A DNA stretch of 64,000 bases from Arthrinium phaeospermum. Lineage: Eukaryota > Ascomycota > Sordariomycetes > Amphisphaeriales > Apiosporaceae. Every line of letters starts with the position of its first letter. Positions within the stretch are counted from its first letter, which is position 1. Below, in pieces: positions 32,201-42,947 of this stretch. The stretch is from positions 868,001 through 932,000 of the forward strand of contig QYRS01000012.1 in the NCBI GenBank assembly GCA_006503535.1. Direction: 5' to 3'. The position numbers and the translations under genes were made by a program. The notes beneath the pieces are model-generated. The model was not told the origin of the DNA. It worked only from the letters and a program-made list of their open reading frames with translations, and searched no databases.

Positions 32201-32668
32201 ATGACCTGTCATTAGTTTGGAGAAGTTATTTGAGCAGGTTCTGATCTTCATCTTTTCAGGTTTTGGTTCTCGCAGGCTGCTGACTGGGTGCCTAGCCTCG
32301 GGCTTACATACCAAGATCAAGAGCAAGATGTCACATGGAATACAACGGCAATGTCCGTGCAGGTACAACCTTACGCCTGCCTTGCTGAAAAGTGCTTATC
32401 TTATCGCGGTTGCCGTCCCGACCGGGCCCAAAGTCAACAACGCTAGGCGAAAAAGAGTAGATGCATCAATTAATTCGATTTATTATTCTCCAGAGACGCG
32501 TCTTGATCAATTGCTTGCATAAGTTCCCGTGCCCACGGCATGTTCATTCCTTTGCGTTGGCTTCGAGTCTGCATTGATCTAGAAACTGGTCTCTTCCTCT
32601 TCCTCACCACTCGAGCGAGACCTTACATGTAACACTCCCTAACAACATCACATTGCTTTCCATCCATC
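29287..32668. other. Long gene-free divergent region
   Basis: 3.4 kb between the divergent CRF1-like and kinesin genes. I see no coding region with motifs, no tRNA and no 5S sequence. Only poly-pyrimidine and poly-A tracts (around 30052-30068 and 31130-31142) stand out. Long leaders or a non-coding transcript would be invisible to me. Confidence 0.45.
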
Positions 32669-35391
32669 ATGATGGATCCGCCGCAGAAGCCCAGTGCCAA
32701 CCTATTCCAGGTCTACCTACGTTTACGACCTACACCTGCCGGTTCAGCCAATGCCGAAAGATTTCTCAACGTTGAGGAGCCCGAGGAGGATGAAGCGCCC
32801 TCACAAGTCACACTGAACCCGCCCAACGACCGAAGGCGCGCCGTCGAGCAGTTTGCCTTTACAAGAGTCTTCGAGGAAGATGCCACCCAGTTGGACCTGT
32901 TCCAAGGCACCCGGGTACTCCCCTTGCTCGAGGGAGTTCTCGCTCCCCATGGCGGTGAAGGCACAGATGGTTTGCTGGCTACCTTGGGCACAACGGGTTC
33001 AGGGAAGGTTTGTTTGCTCCCGGTTGTCCCAGGCGCTAGGCACGTAGCTGATGATATACTAGACACACACCATGCTCGGGTCGCGCTCCCAGCGCGGTTT
33101 GACCCAACTGGCACTTGATGTCATCTTCCGATCCGTCGAATCCAACATTCTCGACTGCTCTAAGAACACGAACCTCGAGGCCAGCATCCAAGCGTCCGAC
33201 TCGACCGAAGCCACCTTCTTTTCCGCCCCGTCCTTTCTCGAGACGGTTTACAATGACTTTGGGAGCTCGAGCACGAGATCAAGAGGGGGAACACCCATGA
33301 CTGTACGAGAATCCCCAAGTAAAGATTTCATTCGCGCGTCTCTTCAACACATGTGCCCCCAACTGCCGGGCATGTTCCCCGATAGTCCAAACAGCATGCG
33401 GCTGGTTCGTCATGAAGATGACCTGTCGCACGTCACTACTCTTGACACGCCTCCTCGGATGCTGCCAGGTGGATCGGCCAAGGGCCTTCATACTATGACA
33501 AACGCCAAGTCAGGCAAGCCAAAGTTGGCCTACGTTTCTCCAAAGAAGCACTACATGTCACTTACTACGGCGGCCGAATCAAAGAAGAATGTGACTAACA
33601 CACCAGTAAAGTCGGATTTCCCACCGCCATCCACGCCGAGACCCAAACTCCAACGACCAAACGCATTCCCTCAGATACCCAACATCGACTCCATTCGAGC
33701 CTCGTGCGATCCGTCGGCCGAATACGCCATCCTAATAGCCATGTACGAAGTGTACAATGATCGCATATTCGATCTTCTGACCCCACCTATCAAGTCCAAT
33801 GCTACCAAAGAGTATCGGCGTCGTCCGCTTCTTTTCAAATCCACGGAGAATTCCCTCGACCGAAAGGTGGTGGCTGGACTTCGCAAAGTGATTTGCGGAA
33901 GCCTTACAGAGGCTTTGATGGTACTAGAGGCCGGCCTTCACGAGAGAAGGGTAGCAGGCACCGGGAGCAATAGCGTCTCATCGCGTAGCCATGGCTTCTT
34001 CTGTGTGGAGGTCAAGAAGCGTCGTAGTGGCCGCAGTGACAGAACCTGGGGAGGCAGTACGCTTAGCATTGTTGACCTGGCGGGTAGTGAGCGAGCAAGG
34101 GACGCAAAGACTTCAGGTGCCACACTTGCTGAAGCTGGCAAGATCAATGAAAGTCTGATGTATCTTGGCCAATGCCTTCAGATGCAGAGTGACATGAGCA
34201 CTACAAGCAAGGTACGTTTCTACTGTTCTGCCTGGATTTTGTGCGACATTACTAACTCTTGGTATGCAGACAAACCTGGTGCCGTTCCGCCAATGCAAGT
34301 TGACCGAGCTGTTGTTCTCAAACTCATTCCCATCGCCTTCCTTCACCCAGTCCTCGTCGATACATCGGCGTAACCCTCAGAAGGCGGTCATGGTAGTGAC
34401 AGCCGACCCTGTCGCGGATTTCAATGCGACATCGCAGATCTTGCGCTACAGTGCTCTTGCGCGGACGGTAACTGTCCCACGGGTACCATCTATCACCCAG
34501 ACCATTGTGCCGCGAACTAGCTCAAGCACTCTTTCCTACCCCACGCTGCCATATCCGCAATCCAGTCCAAGGAGCGGCAGCCCTATCACGTCACCTACGA
34601 TGCAGCATCACAAACCGTTCTTCCATCAGCCCTCTTCGCCGGCAAGAATGTTTAGCCCGCAGTTGGATAACGAACAACGGGGGACCATGGAGAATGCGGC
34701 CATGGAAATTGCCCGCATGGCTGAAATGATTGACCAGCTGAACTCGGAGTTGAGTCGTGAGACGGATGCTCGCGTCGCTGCAGAGGCGCATTTGCTATCC
34801 ATGGAAGATCGTTTACAGGATATGGAGCAAGAGATCCGGGAAGAGTGCTACACGGACTTTGAGAGAAGACTGGCTCTAGAAATGAACCGGTGGAAAGCTT
34901 CTCTCAGCAACGAGCTAGAGCGCGGCGAGGAGCATTGGGACCGGAAGGTCGAAGTGCTCGCGCGTGGTGTAGGCGCACTGGGTGTTAGCGATGACGAGGA
35001 GAACCAAGGCGAGGAGGACAAAGAAAACGTCCTTGTGGAGAACCTTGAGCAGGAGAACGAGCGCTTGCGGAGAGAGCTGTCGGTGCTGAAAAGGGAGTTG
35101 GGCTCGCGGACGCCCAGTAGGCGGGCTCCACTGCAAGAGCGAGGCGATGCGATGGTAACGGTGAAGTCGGAGATGGCAGGCCTGGGCAGCCGAATGGAGG
35201 CGTTGCGGGTCACGAGCTCAGGCTCGGCTCGGAGCATCCTCAGCGATGACACGAACAACTCGATCGCGAACTCGGAGGCGGGAAGCATCCGGGGCAAGAA
35301 GCCGCGGACGGCGACGAACGGCAGCCCGACCAAAAAGGTGCGGAAGCTGCAGGCGAAGAAGTGGGAACCGATCGCCGATGATGATATCTGA
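32669..35391 (+). CDS. Kinesin motor protein, kinesin-6-like
   Basis: Three exons, 32669-33007, 33063-34211 and 34270-35391, give 869 residues. The first intron cuts exactly through the P-loop; splicing yields GTTGSGKTHTM (residues 107-117). Switch I is NSVSSRSH (416-423) and switch II DLAGSE (from 451), followed by KINESLMYLGQCL and FRQCKLTELL. Between the first helix region (LDVIFRSVES) and AMYEVYNDRIFDLL lies an insertion of about 160 residues. Such a long loop-6 insertion is a hallmark of kinesin-6 motors. A coiled coil follows the neck (about 630-730), then a basic tail with NGSPTKKVRKLQAKKW. Kinesin-6 members act at the central spindle and in anaphase elongation (family knowledge). Subfamily assignment is less sure than the motor itself. 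Confidence 0.87.
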
Positions 35392-36427
35392 TTGATGAGG
35401 CTAACGACCGGTGACGAAACGACCTAGAGGGACTATGTAATGTGTACAGTATGTTGTCGAGATGGAGACGAGTGTTGGAGTATTGACGACGCGCAGGCAT
35501 TTGGTTGCTGCGGTTGGATTCGAGGATACCCCTATACGTATACGTATTCTTTCTTGTTTGGGTTTTGTTGCCACCTAGATTTCTTAATGATCAATGAACG
35601 AGCTCCTGATGTTTTACGAATTTTGTCGTGGATTTCAGCCCCTTTTGCTTTTTGTTACGCCTTTCTACCTTTAAGAAGCCGTTTTGACTGGGCGGGCAGG
35701 CGCGGATTGCTCGTCCCACCTCTGATCAGATACCATATACCGACTGACTTCTTGTCTGGCCTGGTCAACACATAGAATCGGTTTTTATCTTGGGCTTCAT
35801 GCAATACGAGTAATGAACACGACGGAGACTGAATCAAGTGATTGTGCTGTTTGCGTTATCTGCTCATTTAAGTATGGCCGGCGGCAGGCTTGCAGCGAAG
35901 GGCTTGGGTACCCACTGGGTTGCCCTGTAAGGCGCATCGTCCTGCCCAAGTCACTCTTGATGGATACGCTTTCGTTGCAGGGTCATTTTCAATAGCGGCC
36001 AACTGCCGCAGCCTCGTTAGTCTGACTGGATAAGAAACCGTTTCAGTCTCAATCGATATCTAAATGAATATGTGCCATGTTCATTTTCAAGACTTTTAGC
36101 GGTGTCGCTATCCAAAAGGAGAGTTTCTAAATGCTTCTTCAGCGGCGGCCCGGCCCACCTACCGCCTCTATCTAGATTCTTCGACCCCCATCGAGATTGC
36201 ATCATGGAACCCCGGAGAATCAGACGACCGCGACTTTCGTTACACTCAAGTACTATTCTTATATATTAATACCAGGGGGTAAACATGGCTTTCTGCCATT
36301 TTGATGAGTTTAGGGCGCAAGTGGCGTTTTGTCTTCCGGGAGACTGCCGGCTGTTGTCAGTAAAAGTGAAGAACGAAACAATTGGACATAATTTGCACTA
36401 GGCCTTCTCCAACTGTCATTTATTAGC
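35392..36427. other. Intergenic region
   Basis: About 1.0 kb between tandem genes. No gene or RNA recognised. Confidence 0.45.
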
Positions 36428-38447
36428 ATGTCGGTAGCACAACGCCGGGCCGCCCCTGAATCAGTCGACCTCGGGCTGCGAGACAGTCCCGTCGCAACCA
36501 CCCGGACGTTGACCCAGAGCCCATCGCCGCCGCGACAAAGCGCGAAATGGAGCACGATCAGCTATGATGCCTTTGGCGACAAAGGTTCTGGGTATACTCA
36601 CTTCCCGGATCCCACTTCCATAGCAGCGTACAATGCTTCCAAGTTTATGAGAGCAGGTAAGTGTATTTCACGCCGCGACATCATGCATTGCATCATGGCC
36701 CTAACCAACCACCTCGAAAACCGTTGCTGATTCTTTATTCTATTTTGAACCACAGCCCAGGTGGGATTCGCCATCTTGGTCTGCGCTCTTGCCTCGGGTA
36801 TAGTTTGCGGCTTCGCTGCACTCAAACCCGTCCTCATCGCCGAGGGTGTCTATTCGGAGCTGTGTCCGCCGGACTGGAATCAGCATGGCAGCAATGAGCC
36901 GTGCGCTGCCCAGGACATGCGACTCAATCTGTTTTTCATCGTGGCTTCCGTCACCCTCAACGTCTCCACCATCTTTGCCGGCTTTACCCTCGACAAGCGG
37001 GGGCGGCGCACGTGTTATCTCATCGCCGCCGCCGTGTTGGCCGTGGCTGCTCTGCTTATGGCCGCCGCCTTCGCGAAGATGATCCCTTCCTGGCTGGACG
37101 GCTACCTCATCGGCAACCTCTTGCTGGGCTTGGGCGGCACCTACATCTTCGTTCCCAGCTTCCAGCTCGCCAACGCCTTCCCGCGCTACACGGGCGTCGT
37201 CATGGCGCTGGTAACGGGCGCTTTCGACGCCTCCGCCGCCGTCTTCCTGTTCTACCGCATGGCGTACGAGGCCTCGGGCGGCCGCTTCAAGCCCCAGCAC
37301 TTCTTCCTCGGCTACCTGCTCGTGCCCGCCCTCCTCGTCCTGGCCGAGCTCACCTTCATGCCCCGCTTCGCCTACCAGACCATGCCCCAGATCCAGGACC
37401 GCCTCGACCGCGCCAAGACGTCGCGCTACGACGCCCACGGCTCCGACGACGAGCTCGAGACGGAGGCGCAGCGCCGCGAGGCCCGGGCCGGGCGCGCGCA
37501 GGCCCGCCACGACCGGGTGAAGCGCATCGAGACGGTGACGGGCGGGTCGCGCGAGCGGCGCAAGCGGGAGGACCGGCTCGAGCGCCGGCAGGAGGCCAGC
37601 GGGGTCTGGGGGATGCTGCACGGGCTGCCCGTGGCGCGGCAGATGACGACGCCGTGGTTCGGGCTGGTGCTGGTGCTGACCATGCTGCAGATGCTGCGGA
37701 TGAACTACTTCATCGCGACGCTGCGGGCGCAGTACCAGTACATGCTGCGGCCCGACGGCGAAGGGATGGCGCGGCGCATCAACGAGTTCTTCGACGTGGC
37801 GCTGCCCGTCGCGGGCGTGGCGTCGACGCCGCTGATCGGCCTGCTGCTCAACGAGCTCAGCGTCACCGTCATCCTCTCCGTGTTGAGTGCGCTGATTGTG
37901 GTGCTGGGGGTGCTCAACTGTCTGCCCTACGTCTGGGCCGGATATCTGACGGTGGTTGCGTTCGTCCTGTTTCGGCCACTATACTACTCCACCATGTCGT
38001 AAGTCTCAACGCTTTCCTAGCCCTGTATATCCTTTCCCTTAGCCGTGGGGATTTGTACTCACTCACCCTTTTCTTCTTCTGTTGTTTAGCGACTTCGTTA
38101 CCAAAGTCTTCGGTTTCGCTACGTTTGGGCGTATCTACGGCACCATCACCTGCGCCTCGGGCGTTTCCAACATCATCCAGCCGGCCTTGGATGCGCTCAC
38201 GCATGGGCCCCTGGAGGGCAACCCGGTCCCCATCAATGTGTTCTTCGCGGCTTCGGGGTCTATTGTCAGTTTGGCACTGGCGCTTTACGTCTACTTCCAG
38301 AGCCGGGCTTTTCAGTATCGCCAGCACCTTCAAGATGAAAGGGACGGAGACGGGGAGAGGGCGGCTTTGATTGGTCGTCAGCGGAGGGGAAGAGGAGGGG
38401 TGCCCGCTTCTGGCAGTCGGGAGGGATATGGGAGTTCGGGCGTTTGA
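36428..38447 (+). CDS. MFS carrier of the SLC43/Fmp42 type
   Basis: Three exons, 36428-36656, 36756-37998 and 38090-38447, encode 609 residues; introns of 99 and 91 bp keep the frame. A polar N-terminus ends in TISYDAFGDKGSGYTHFPDP and is followed by about twelve membrane segments in two halves. The halves are separated by a very charged cytosolic loop (about residues 285-365, Arg/Glu rich). The MFS signature between helices 2 and 3 appears as GFTLDKRGRR. The overall form, with a large SELCP-containing first external loop, resembles yeast Fmp42 and animal SLC43 amino-acid carriers. Substrate unknown. The C-terminal tail is Arg/Gly-rich. GC content over the loop is very high, which produces long false frames on the other strands. 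Confidence 0.8.
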
Positions 38448-38833
38448 TATTCTCCACTGATGATTCCATTAAAGAGTTATTTGAACTGGCACTTCCATAT
38501 TTCACTGTGTTGGGTTGTTAGACTTGAGCAATGGCGTTGAAATTTGTTATACGTTTCCCCCCTTTTAACCTTCCGCTTTTCTTCCCTCCACATTCTTTGC
38601 TATGGACTTGATATCCCAACTTTGAACATTGTTATGTTTCACATGGTTGAAAGCTGTCCCGAGTGATAGGCATCAAAGATCGTTATACTATTGGAAGACC
38701 CAGCGTTCTTGAAATATAACTTCAAATTGTTAACTAAAAACCTTAATAACCCCAGAACCCCAATTAACTCTCATGATATGTAAATAGATTCCAAACAAAG
38801 TTGTTGGTAAAAGGTCACCTTGGCTTCCTGCTC
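38448..38833. other. Convergent intergenic region
   Basis: 386 bp between two convergent stop codons; nothing recognised. Confidence 0.4.
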
Positions 38834-39892
38834 TCAGCTCTGTTCCATCGACTTCCAGGATAGCCACACCTGTAGAGCCCCTTCCAGACTCTGCACGATA
38901 CCAAAGAAAATCGTCACAATGAAAACCAGAATCGCGACCCAGAACGTGTACCACTGGACCCCATTCCGCCGGTCGTGCCACCACTGCATCATGGTCTGCG
39001 GCCTTGCATCGTCCAGCGCCTGCTTGAGGATAACGAGGCGGTTGTTCCAGTACTTGAAGTTCTCGTACCGCCGTTCATGGGTCCACAGACTCCCGCTGTG
39101 CAGAAGGGCCGGGTCGAGTACGGTGCCGCCCCTTCCCTTGACCTGGGCGCTGAGCCACGTCTGTGATGCGGCGTCGTTTTGCGGGAACAGGAGCGAGAAG
39201 GTACGGAGAGTTTCGCCCAGGAATCCTGCGGGGAATAGAGGTTGCTTGACCGATAGGGTATATTTGTTTTGGAACTTGAGAAAAGAGATGCAGCTGAAGA
39301 CTAGGATCTTGCGGTCATCATCGATAAGGCGCAGGTGGTCCGCCAAGTTTTGCGTCCACTCGATTTCCATCCCGCCAATCTTCTGCAGGTTCAACATAGT
39401 CAACATCTTGCTGATCTGGGCGTTCTCAGGGTTCAGTTGGGCCTGGACCCCAAAACAGGACTCTGTGAGATCGGCCAGGGTGCCGGTTTCCCAGTGTATG
39501 GTGTTGGGGCCCGGTAACCCGTTCGGCGGCTCTCCAACGGCGACCATGAGGAGCAGCCGTGCGCAGAGGTTGATCGAGCAATTGGCAGCTTCAGAGTCGG
39601 CTGTCTTATCAGACGATGACGCTGCATGAGACTGCAGGATGGCATCTCGCACACGGTTGTGATAGAATATGCCTGCCAGATGGACCATGTCGTTGTGTGT
39701 GGATACAGAAACATGCATACCGCCATCCAGGAGGAACTGCCGGCACTGCGTAGAATAATACTGGAAGTAGGGTTGCATGCTGCGCAAGTCGTCTTCGGTC
39801 GGAGCGATTGACCCCCATAGCTGGCAAATCAACCCGCGTTGGGCCTCTGCTCCAATAACGCCGGCCAGCTTGGAATCTAGTGGGGAGCCCAT
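38834..39892 (-). CDS. Conserved fungal protein with a C-terminal membrane anchor, function unknown
   Basis: A single exon of 352 residues from an ATG at 39892 (MGSPLDSKLAGVIG). The soluble part has no motif I can name. The C-terminus is distinctive: WWHDRRNGVQWYTFWVAILV and a following hydrophobic run (about residues 312-335), then EGALQVWLSW. I recall the QWYTFW-V ... EGALQV ending from many uncharacterised fungal proteins, where it forms a single tail anchor. It is transcribed away from the trypsin-like protease gene, 449 bp apart, and may share its promoter region. The link to the protease and the HET gene beyond is positional only. Confidence 0.65.
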   Translation of the reverse strand: MGSPLDSKLAGVIGAEAQRGLICQLWGSIAPTEDDLRSMQPYFQYYSTQCRQFLLDGGMHVSVSTHNDMVHLAGIFYHNRVRDAILQSHAASSSDKTADSEAANCSINLCARLLLMVAVGEPPNGLPGPNTIHWETGTLADLTESCFGVQAQLNPENAQISKMLTMLNLQKIGGMEIEWTQNLADHLRLIDDDRKILVFSCISFLKFQNKYTLSVKQPLFPAGFLGETLRTFSLLFPQNDAASQTWLSAQVKGRGGTVLDPALLHSGSLWTHERRYENFKYWNNRLVILKQALDDARPQTMMQWWHDRRNGVQWYTFWVAILVFIVTIFFGIVQSLEGALQVWLSWKSMEQS

Positions 39893-40341
39893 AGTTTCAG
39901 GGGCGTATATAGTCGAGACGTCGGGCTCAACTCAGTTGGATCATAGCAATACTTGGTGTCGTATCTTTTAGCTCAACCGTAAGTGAGAACCAAAAATAAG
40001 TGGGAAATGTGTTTTGCAGCAGCATGGTGGCGCAGCAAGGAGGTCGCCCCGTAGGCGACCCGACTGAGTGGCTCGGCTGCAACGACCTGCATATTCGTTC
40101 CAACCCTCCTATCATCGGTCCTCCCGAGTTACATCCAGGAAGCGGGGTTGGAAAATAATATTGTGTTATCTTCGTCCACCTTTCCTTCTTTCTTTTTTTT
40201 TCGATTCGTACCAAGGTTTCCCGGCAGAAACAAAAGACTCACAAAGAGCAGGTTACCTCAAAAATGCTTCGTCCACCTTTGGAGACGATTTCAAGAGACC
40301 AACAATAACAAGACTTTGCGGAACCAGAAGCCACCATCAGC
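39893..40341. promoter_or_regulatory. Shared divergent promoter region
   Basis: 449 bp between the start codons of the membrane protein (minus) and the trypsin-like protease (plus). No specific operator is recognised. The arrangement would allow co-regulation. Confidence 0.4.
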
Positions 40342-42471
40342 ATGCAGAGACTCAGGCGTCCAGAGACGGACAAATGGCCGTACGCGGCTTGCTCGACTGG
40401 GACTTACCGAGGACTGTTGAGACAGAAGTATCCTTGTTGGGAGGCCACGGGTCCAGCCAGAGATCTCTTCAACACTAAAATTGCCGACAGAATCAAATAC
40501 CTTCTTCGAAACAGTTTGCCCGAGTCAAACTCTTTCGTGACTTTTACATTGTTCATGGTGGGAAAAGTGTGCCAAAAGACCAATCCTACCATCATGGTAG
40601 TGTCTGACGACAAAGCTCGACGGAAAGAGGCCTTTGAAAGCATCAAGGACAGCAGAATCCTGGCCAACTACCCCGGATTTGAGTTGGGACACTGCAAGGT
40701 CGCAGACGAGTACGAGGATCTGTGTCAGCTGGGGACTGGAGACAACGTTAACCCACCAATTCATCCAAGCAACGACCAGCAAATGCAACTGGAAAGAGCA
40801 TGCGCTGGGGCTGTTTTCTGCAAAACAGAGGCGGAGTTCTACGGGCCGACCTCGATCCACTTTCATGATGGGCTAGGTCGGAAGACGCCTTCTGTAACAT
40901 CTGGTGGGCTCTTTACCCGAGACGGAAGCTACTTCATCATTACTGCTGCTCACGTTCTGCGTTCGCCCCTACCTTCTGTTCGGCTGGACGACGCCCCTGG
41001 GGCGGCGTCTGACCAGTCGGGAAGCGAATCGGATGATTGTGAGATCACTGGCCTCGAAGACTGGGACAGCGATACCGACGATGAGATGATCAGTTCAATT
41101 ACGAGTCATGGAAGTATGACGTCCTCATCTGCAGGTTCGTCGTTGTCAACTCAGGCTAGCAGCAGACTCGAGAATGAGGAACGTCTCACGGGCCAAAGGC
41201 CTTCGCACCGATCATTGGCATCAGTCACTACTGTTGCAGGAGAAACCATTGGACAGGTATATCAAGCTATTGAGTCATCACCTGCTATGAGAGGTGACCC
41301 TGGCATTGACCCCTTTATGACTCTTGGGCCCGTCAAGTTTATCTGCCAAGACTTAGATCTGGTCCTAGTCCGTATGTTGGTTGACGCCCCCGTGATCGAA
41401 AAGGCGTTGCAACATCTTCCTGGTATAAAACAGCTTGACCCGCAAGCCTACTTCGACCCAGAATTCTGGGGGCGTGAAGGGTCCAAGGGCGCCACCGTCA
41501 CAGTACTTACAGCTTCCAAGGGACCCATCCGTGGCAAACAGTCGAGCATGCCAGCCTATACCCGACTTCCTGGGGCTCACGAGTTCATTATGGTTCATTC
41601 CTACCGTTTGGAAACGCCACTTGACTTCGGGGACTCGGGTAGCTGGGTTATGGGTGGTACTGAGCAGCAGGACCTCGTCGGGTTTGTAGTGGCGGGCAGC
41701 CCTAAGACGGGAGTGTGCCTAGTGTGTCCCGTCAAGCAGGCATTGGAGAACTTTGCCGGTCGCCTCGACCTAGAGCTCGTCGCCTCTGGTTCGGGAACTA
41801 TACAAAGAACCATTGACACGCCTTATGGCCAGACTTCGCAAATGATAGTTCCAGCGCGGCCCCGCGGTCTACCCGTGCATAACCCGCATCTTCATGAAAG
41901 AGGCGGACCCAGCCCCCAGAAGCAGAAGCAGAAACAAGGCGTCCAATATGGACCATCGGCCAGAAGCCCTGCAGATGAAATTGCTCGTGCCTTCACTGAT
42001 GCTCAGTCTGTGCACAAGGATTACGGGCAGCGGCCCGTGTCTTCGCATAGAACAACCCATCATGACGCCGCACGATTTTCGACGCAGGATACTCGCCCCT
42101 GGCGAGTAGGTGGACGACAGGAGCCTGATAGCACGGCTCGCCCAAGACGCTCTGCCTCGCCACATTCACCACCGCTCCCACCATTTTCTTTTCCGAGGAT
42201 GGGGGAGCGGCCACATTCTCCGCCGTTACCGCCCTACTCTTTCTCGGGGACAGGGGAGTCGAGCCAGGCAAACCCCTGGGGCATGGAAGGAGTCCATCAC
42301 GACTACTCATGGGAGGAGGCTGAGCTAATAGAAGGGGAGGCTGGGTTAGGAGAAGCGGAAGCTAGATTAAGAGAAGCGGAGGCTAGGTTTAGGGAAACGG
42401 AGGCTGCTCTAAGAGAAACGGGGGCTGCGCTGGAGCATTTCGATGACGGGGATGCTATGGACACGGACTGA
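40342..42471 (+). CDS. Fungal trypsin-like serine protease domain protein with heptad-repeat tail
   Basis: Intronless, 709 residues. Residues 60-120 hold a conserved fungal N-terminal block (PTIMVVSDDKARRKEAFESI). The chymotrypsin-fold triad is visible: H204 in ITAAHVL, an Asp in ICQDLDLVLV (337 or 339) and S432 in FGDSGSWV, with the AGSP turn after it. A Ser/Asp-rich insertion (220-300) separates His from Asp. There is no signal peptide, so it should act inside the cell. The tail is proline-rich with two PHSPPLPP units and ends in five seven-residue repeats (EAEARLR type). In fungi such domains occur alone or as effector domains of NLR-type immune receptors. Its neighbours are a membrane-anchored protein and a HET protein. 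Confidence 0.75.
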   Translation: MQRLRRPETDKWPYAACSTGTYRGLLRQKYPCWEATGPARDLFNTKIADRIKYLLRNSLPESNSFVTFTLFMVGKVCQKTNPTIMVVSDDKARRKEAFESIKDSRILANYPGFELGHCKVADEYEDLCQLGTGDNVNPPIHPSNDQQMQLERACAGAVFCKTEAEFYGPTSIHFHDGLGRKTPSVTSGGLFTRDGSYFIITAAHVLRSPLPSVRLDDAPGAASDQSGSESDDCEITGLEDWDSDTDDEMISSITSHGSMTSSSAGSSLSTQASSRLENEERLTGQRPSHRSLASVTTVAGETIGQVYQAIESSPAMRGDPGIDPFMTLGPVKFICQDLDLVLVRMLVDAPVIEKALQHLPGIKQLDPQAYFDPEFWGREGSKGATVTVLTASKGPIRGKQSSMPAYTRLPGAHEFIMVHSYRLETPLDFGDSGSWVMGGTEQQDLVGFVVAGSPKTGVCLVCPVKQALENFAGRLDLELVASGSGTIQRTIDTPYGQTSQMIVPARPRGLPVHNPHLHERGGPSPQKQKQKQGVQYGPSARSPADEIARAFTDAQSVHKDYGQRPVSSHRTTHHDAARFSTQDTRPWRVGGRQEPDSTARPRRSASPHSPPLPPFSFPRMGERPHSPPLPPYSFSGTGESSQANPWGMEGVHHDYSWEEAELIEGEAGLGEAEARLREAEARFRETEAALRETGAALEHFDDGDAMDTD
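42331..42435 (+). repeat. Five 21-bp tandem repeats at the 3' end of the protease gene
   Basis: Units start at 42331, 42352, 42373, 42394 and 42415. Each encodes a seven-residue unit of the type E-(A/T/G)-E/G-A-x-L/F-x, predicted to form a short coiled coil. Units differ by several bases. Confidence 0.85.
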
Positions 42472-42947
42472 GTGACAAGAACATCCAGCATTTGCTGAAT
42501 ATTAGCATCAGCATTGGGGTTGGGCATTCAATGCACATATACCTATATTATGGCATGCATGGACACCTTGTCGGGATCGGGAGTGCTATTACGGGATATG
42601 CAGTAGCAGCTTAATCGGCCCCTTTTCCTTAATTACCTTCACCTATCAGTCCAATGGGAAGGTAGCAGAAGGCGCCTCGGTGGAGTAGGACAAGGATGCT
42701 TGGCGATGAATCGTACGGGAAGGAGGCTAGAACATGGGCGCTAGCTCAGCTCAGCCTAGGGCTGACATGCTTTTCCAGGATGCCGCGCAGCCATGCAACC
42801 ATCCTCAGTGCAGCTGAGTGGAAATTGGATTGAAAAGGGAATTATTTTATTCACCTCTTGTAGTCGCGCCAAGACGCGAGAACCCAACCGTTTCTGGTCT
42901 TTCATGACTTGCTCGCCTGGTATGTGTCGCATCAAGTATACCAAGCC
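42472..42947. other. Intergenic region
   Basis: 476 bp. The HET frame is open from 42909 but begins there with a non-ATG codon; no other feature seen. Confidence 0.4.

Noticed and set aside
36740..37621. 293-codon minus-strand frame
   Set aside because: Antisense of the GC-rich MFS gene with third-position GC; no motifs.
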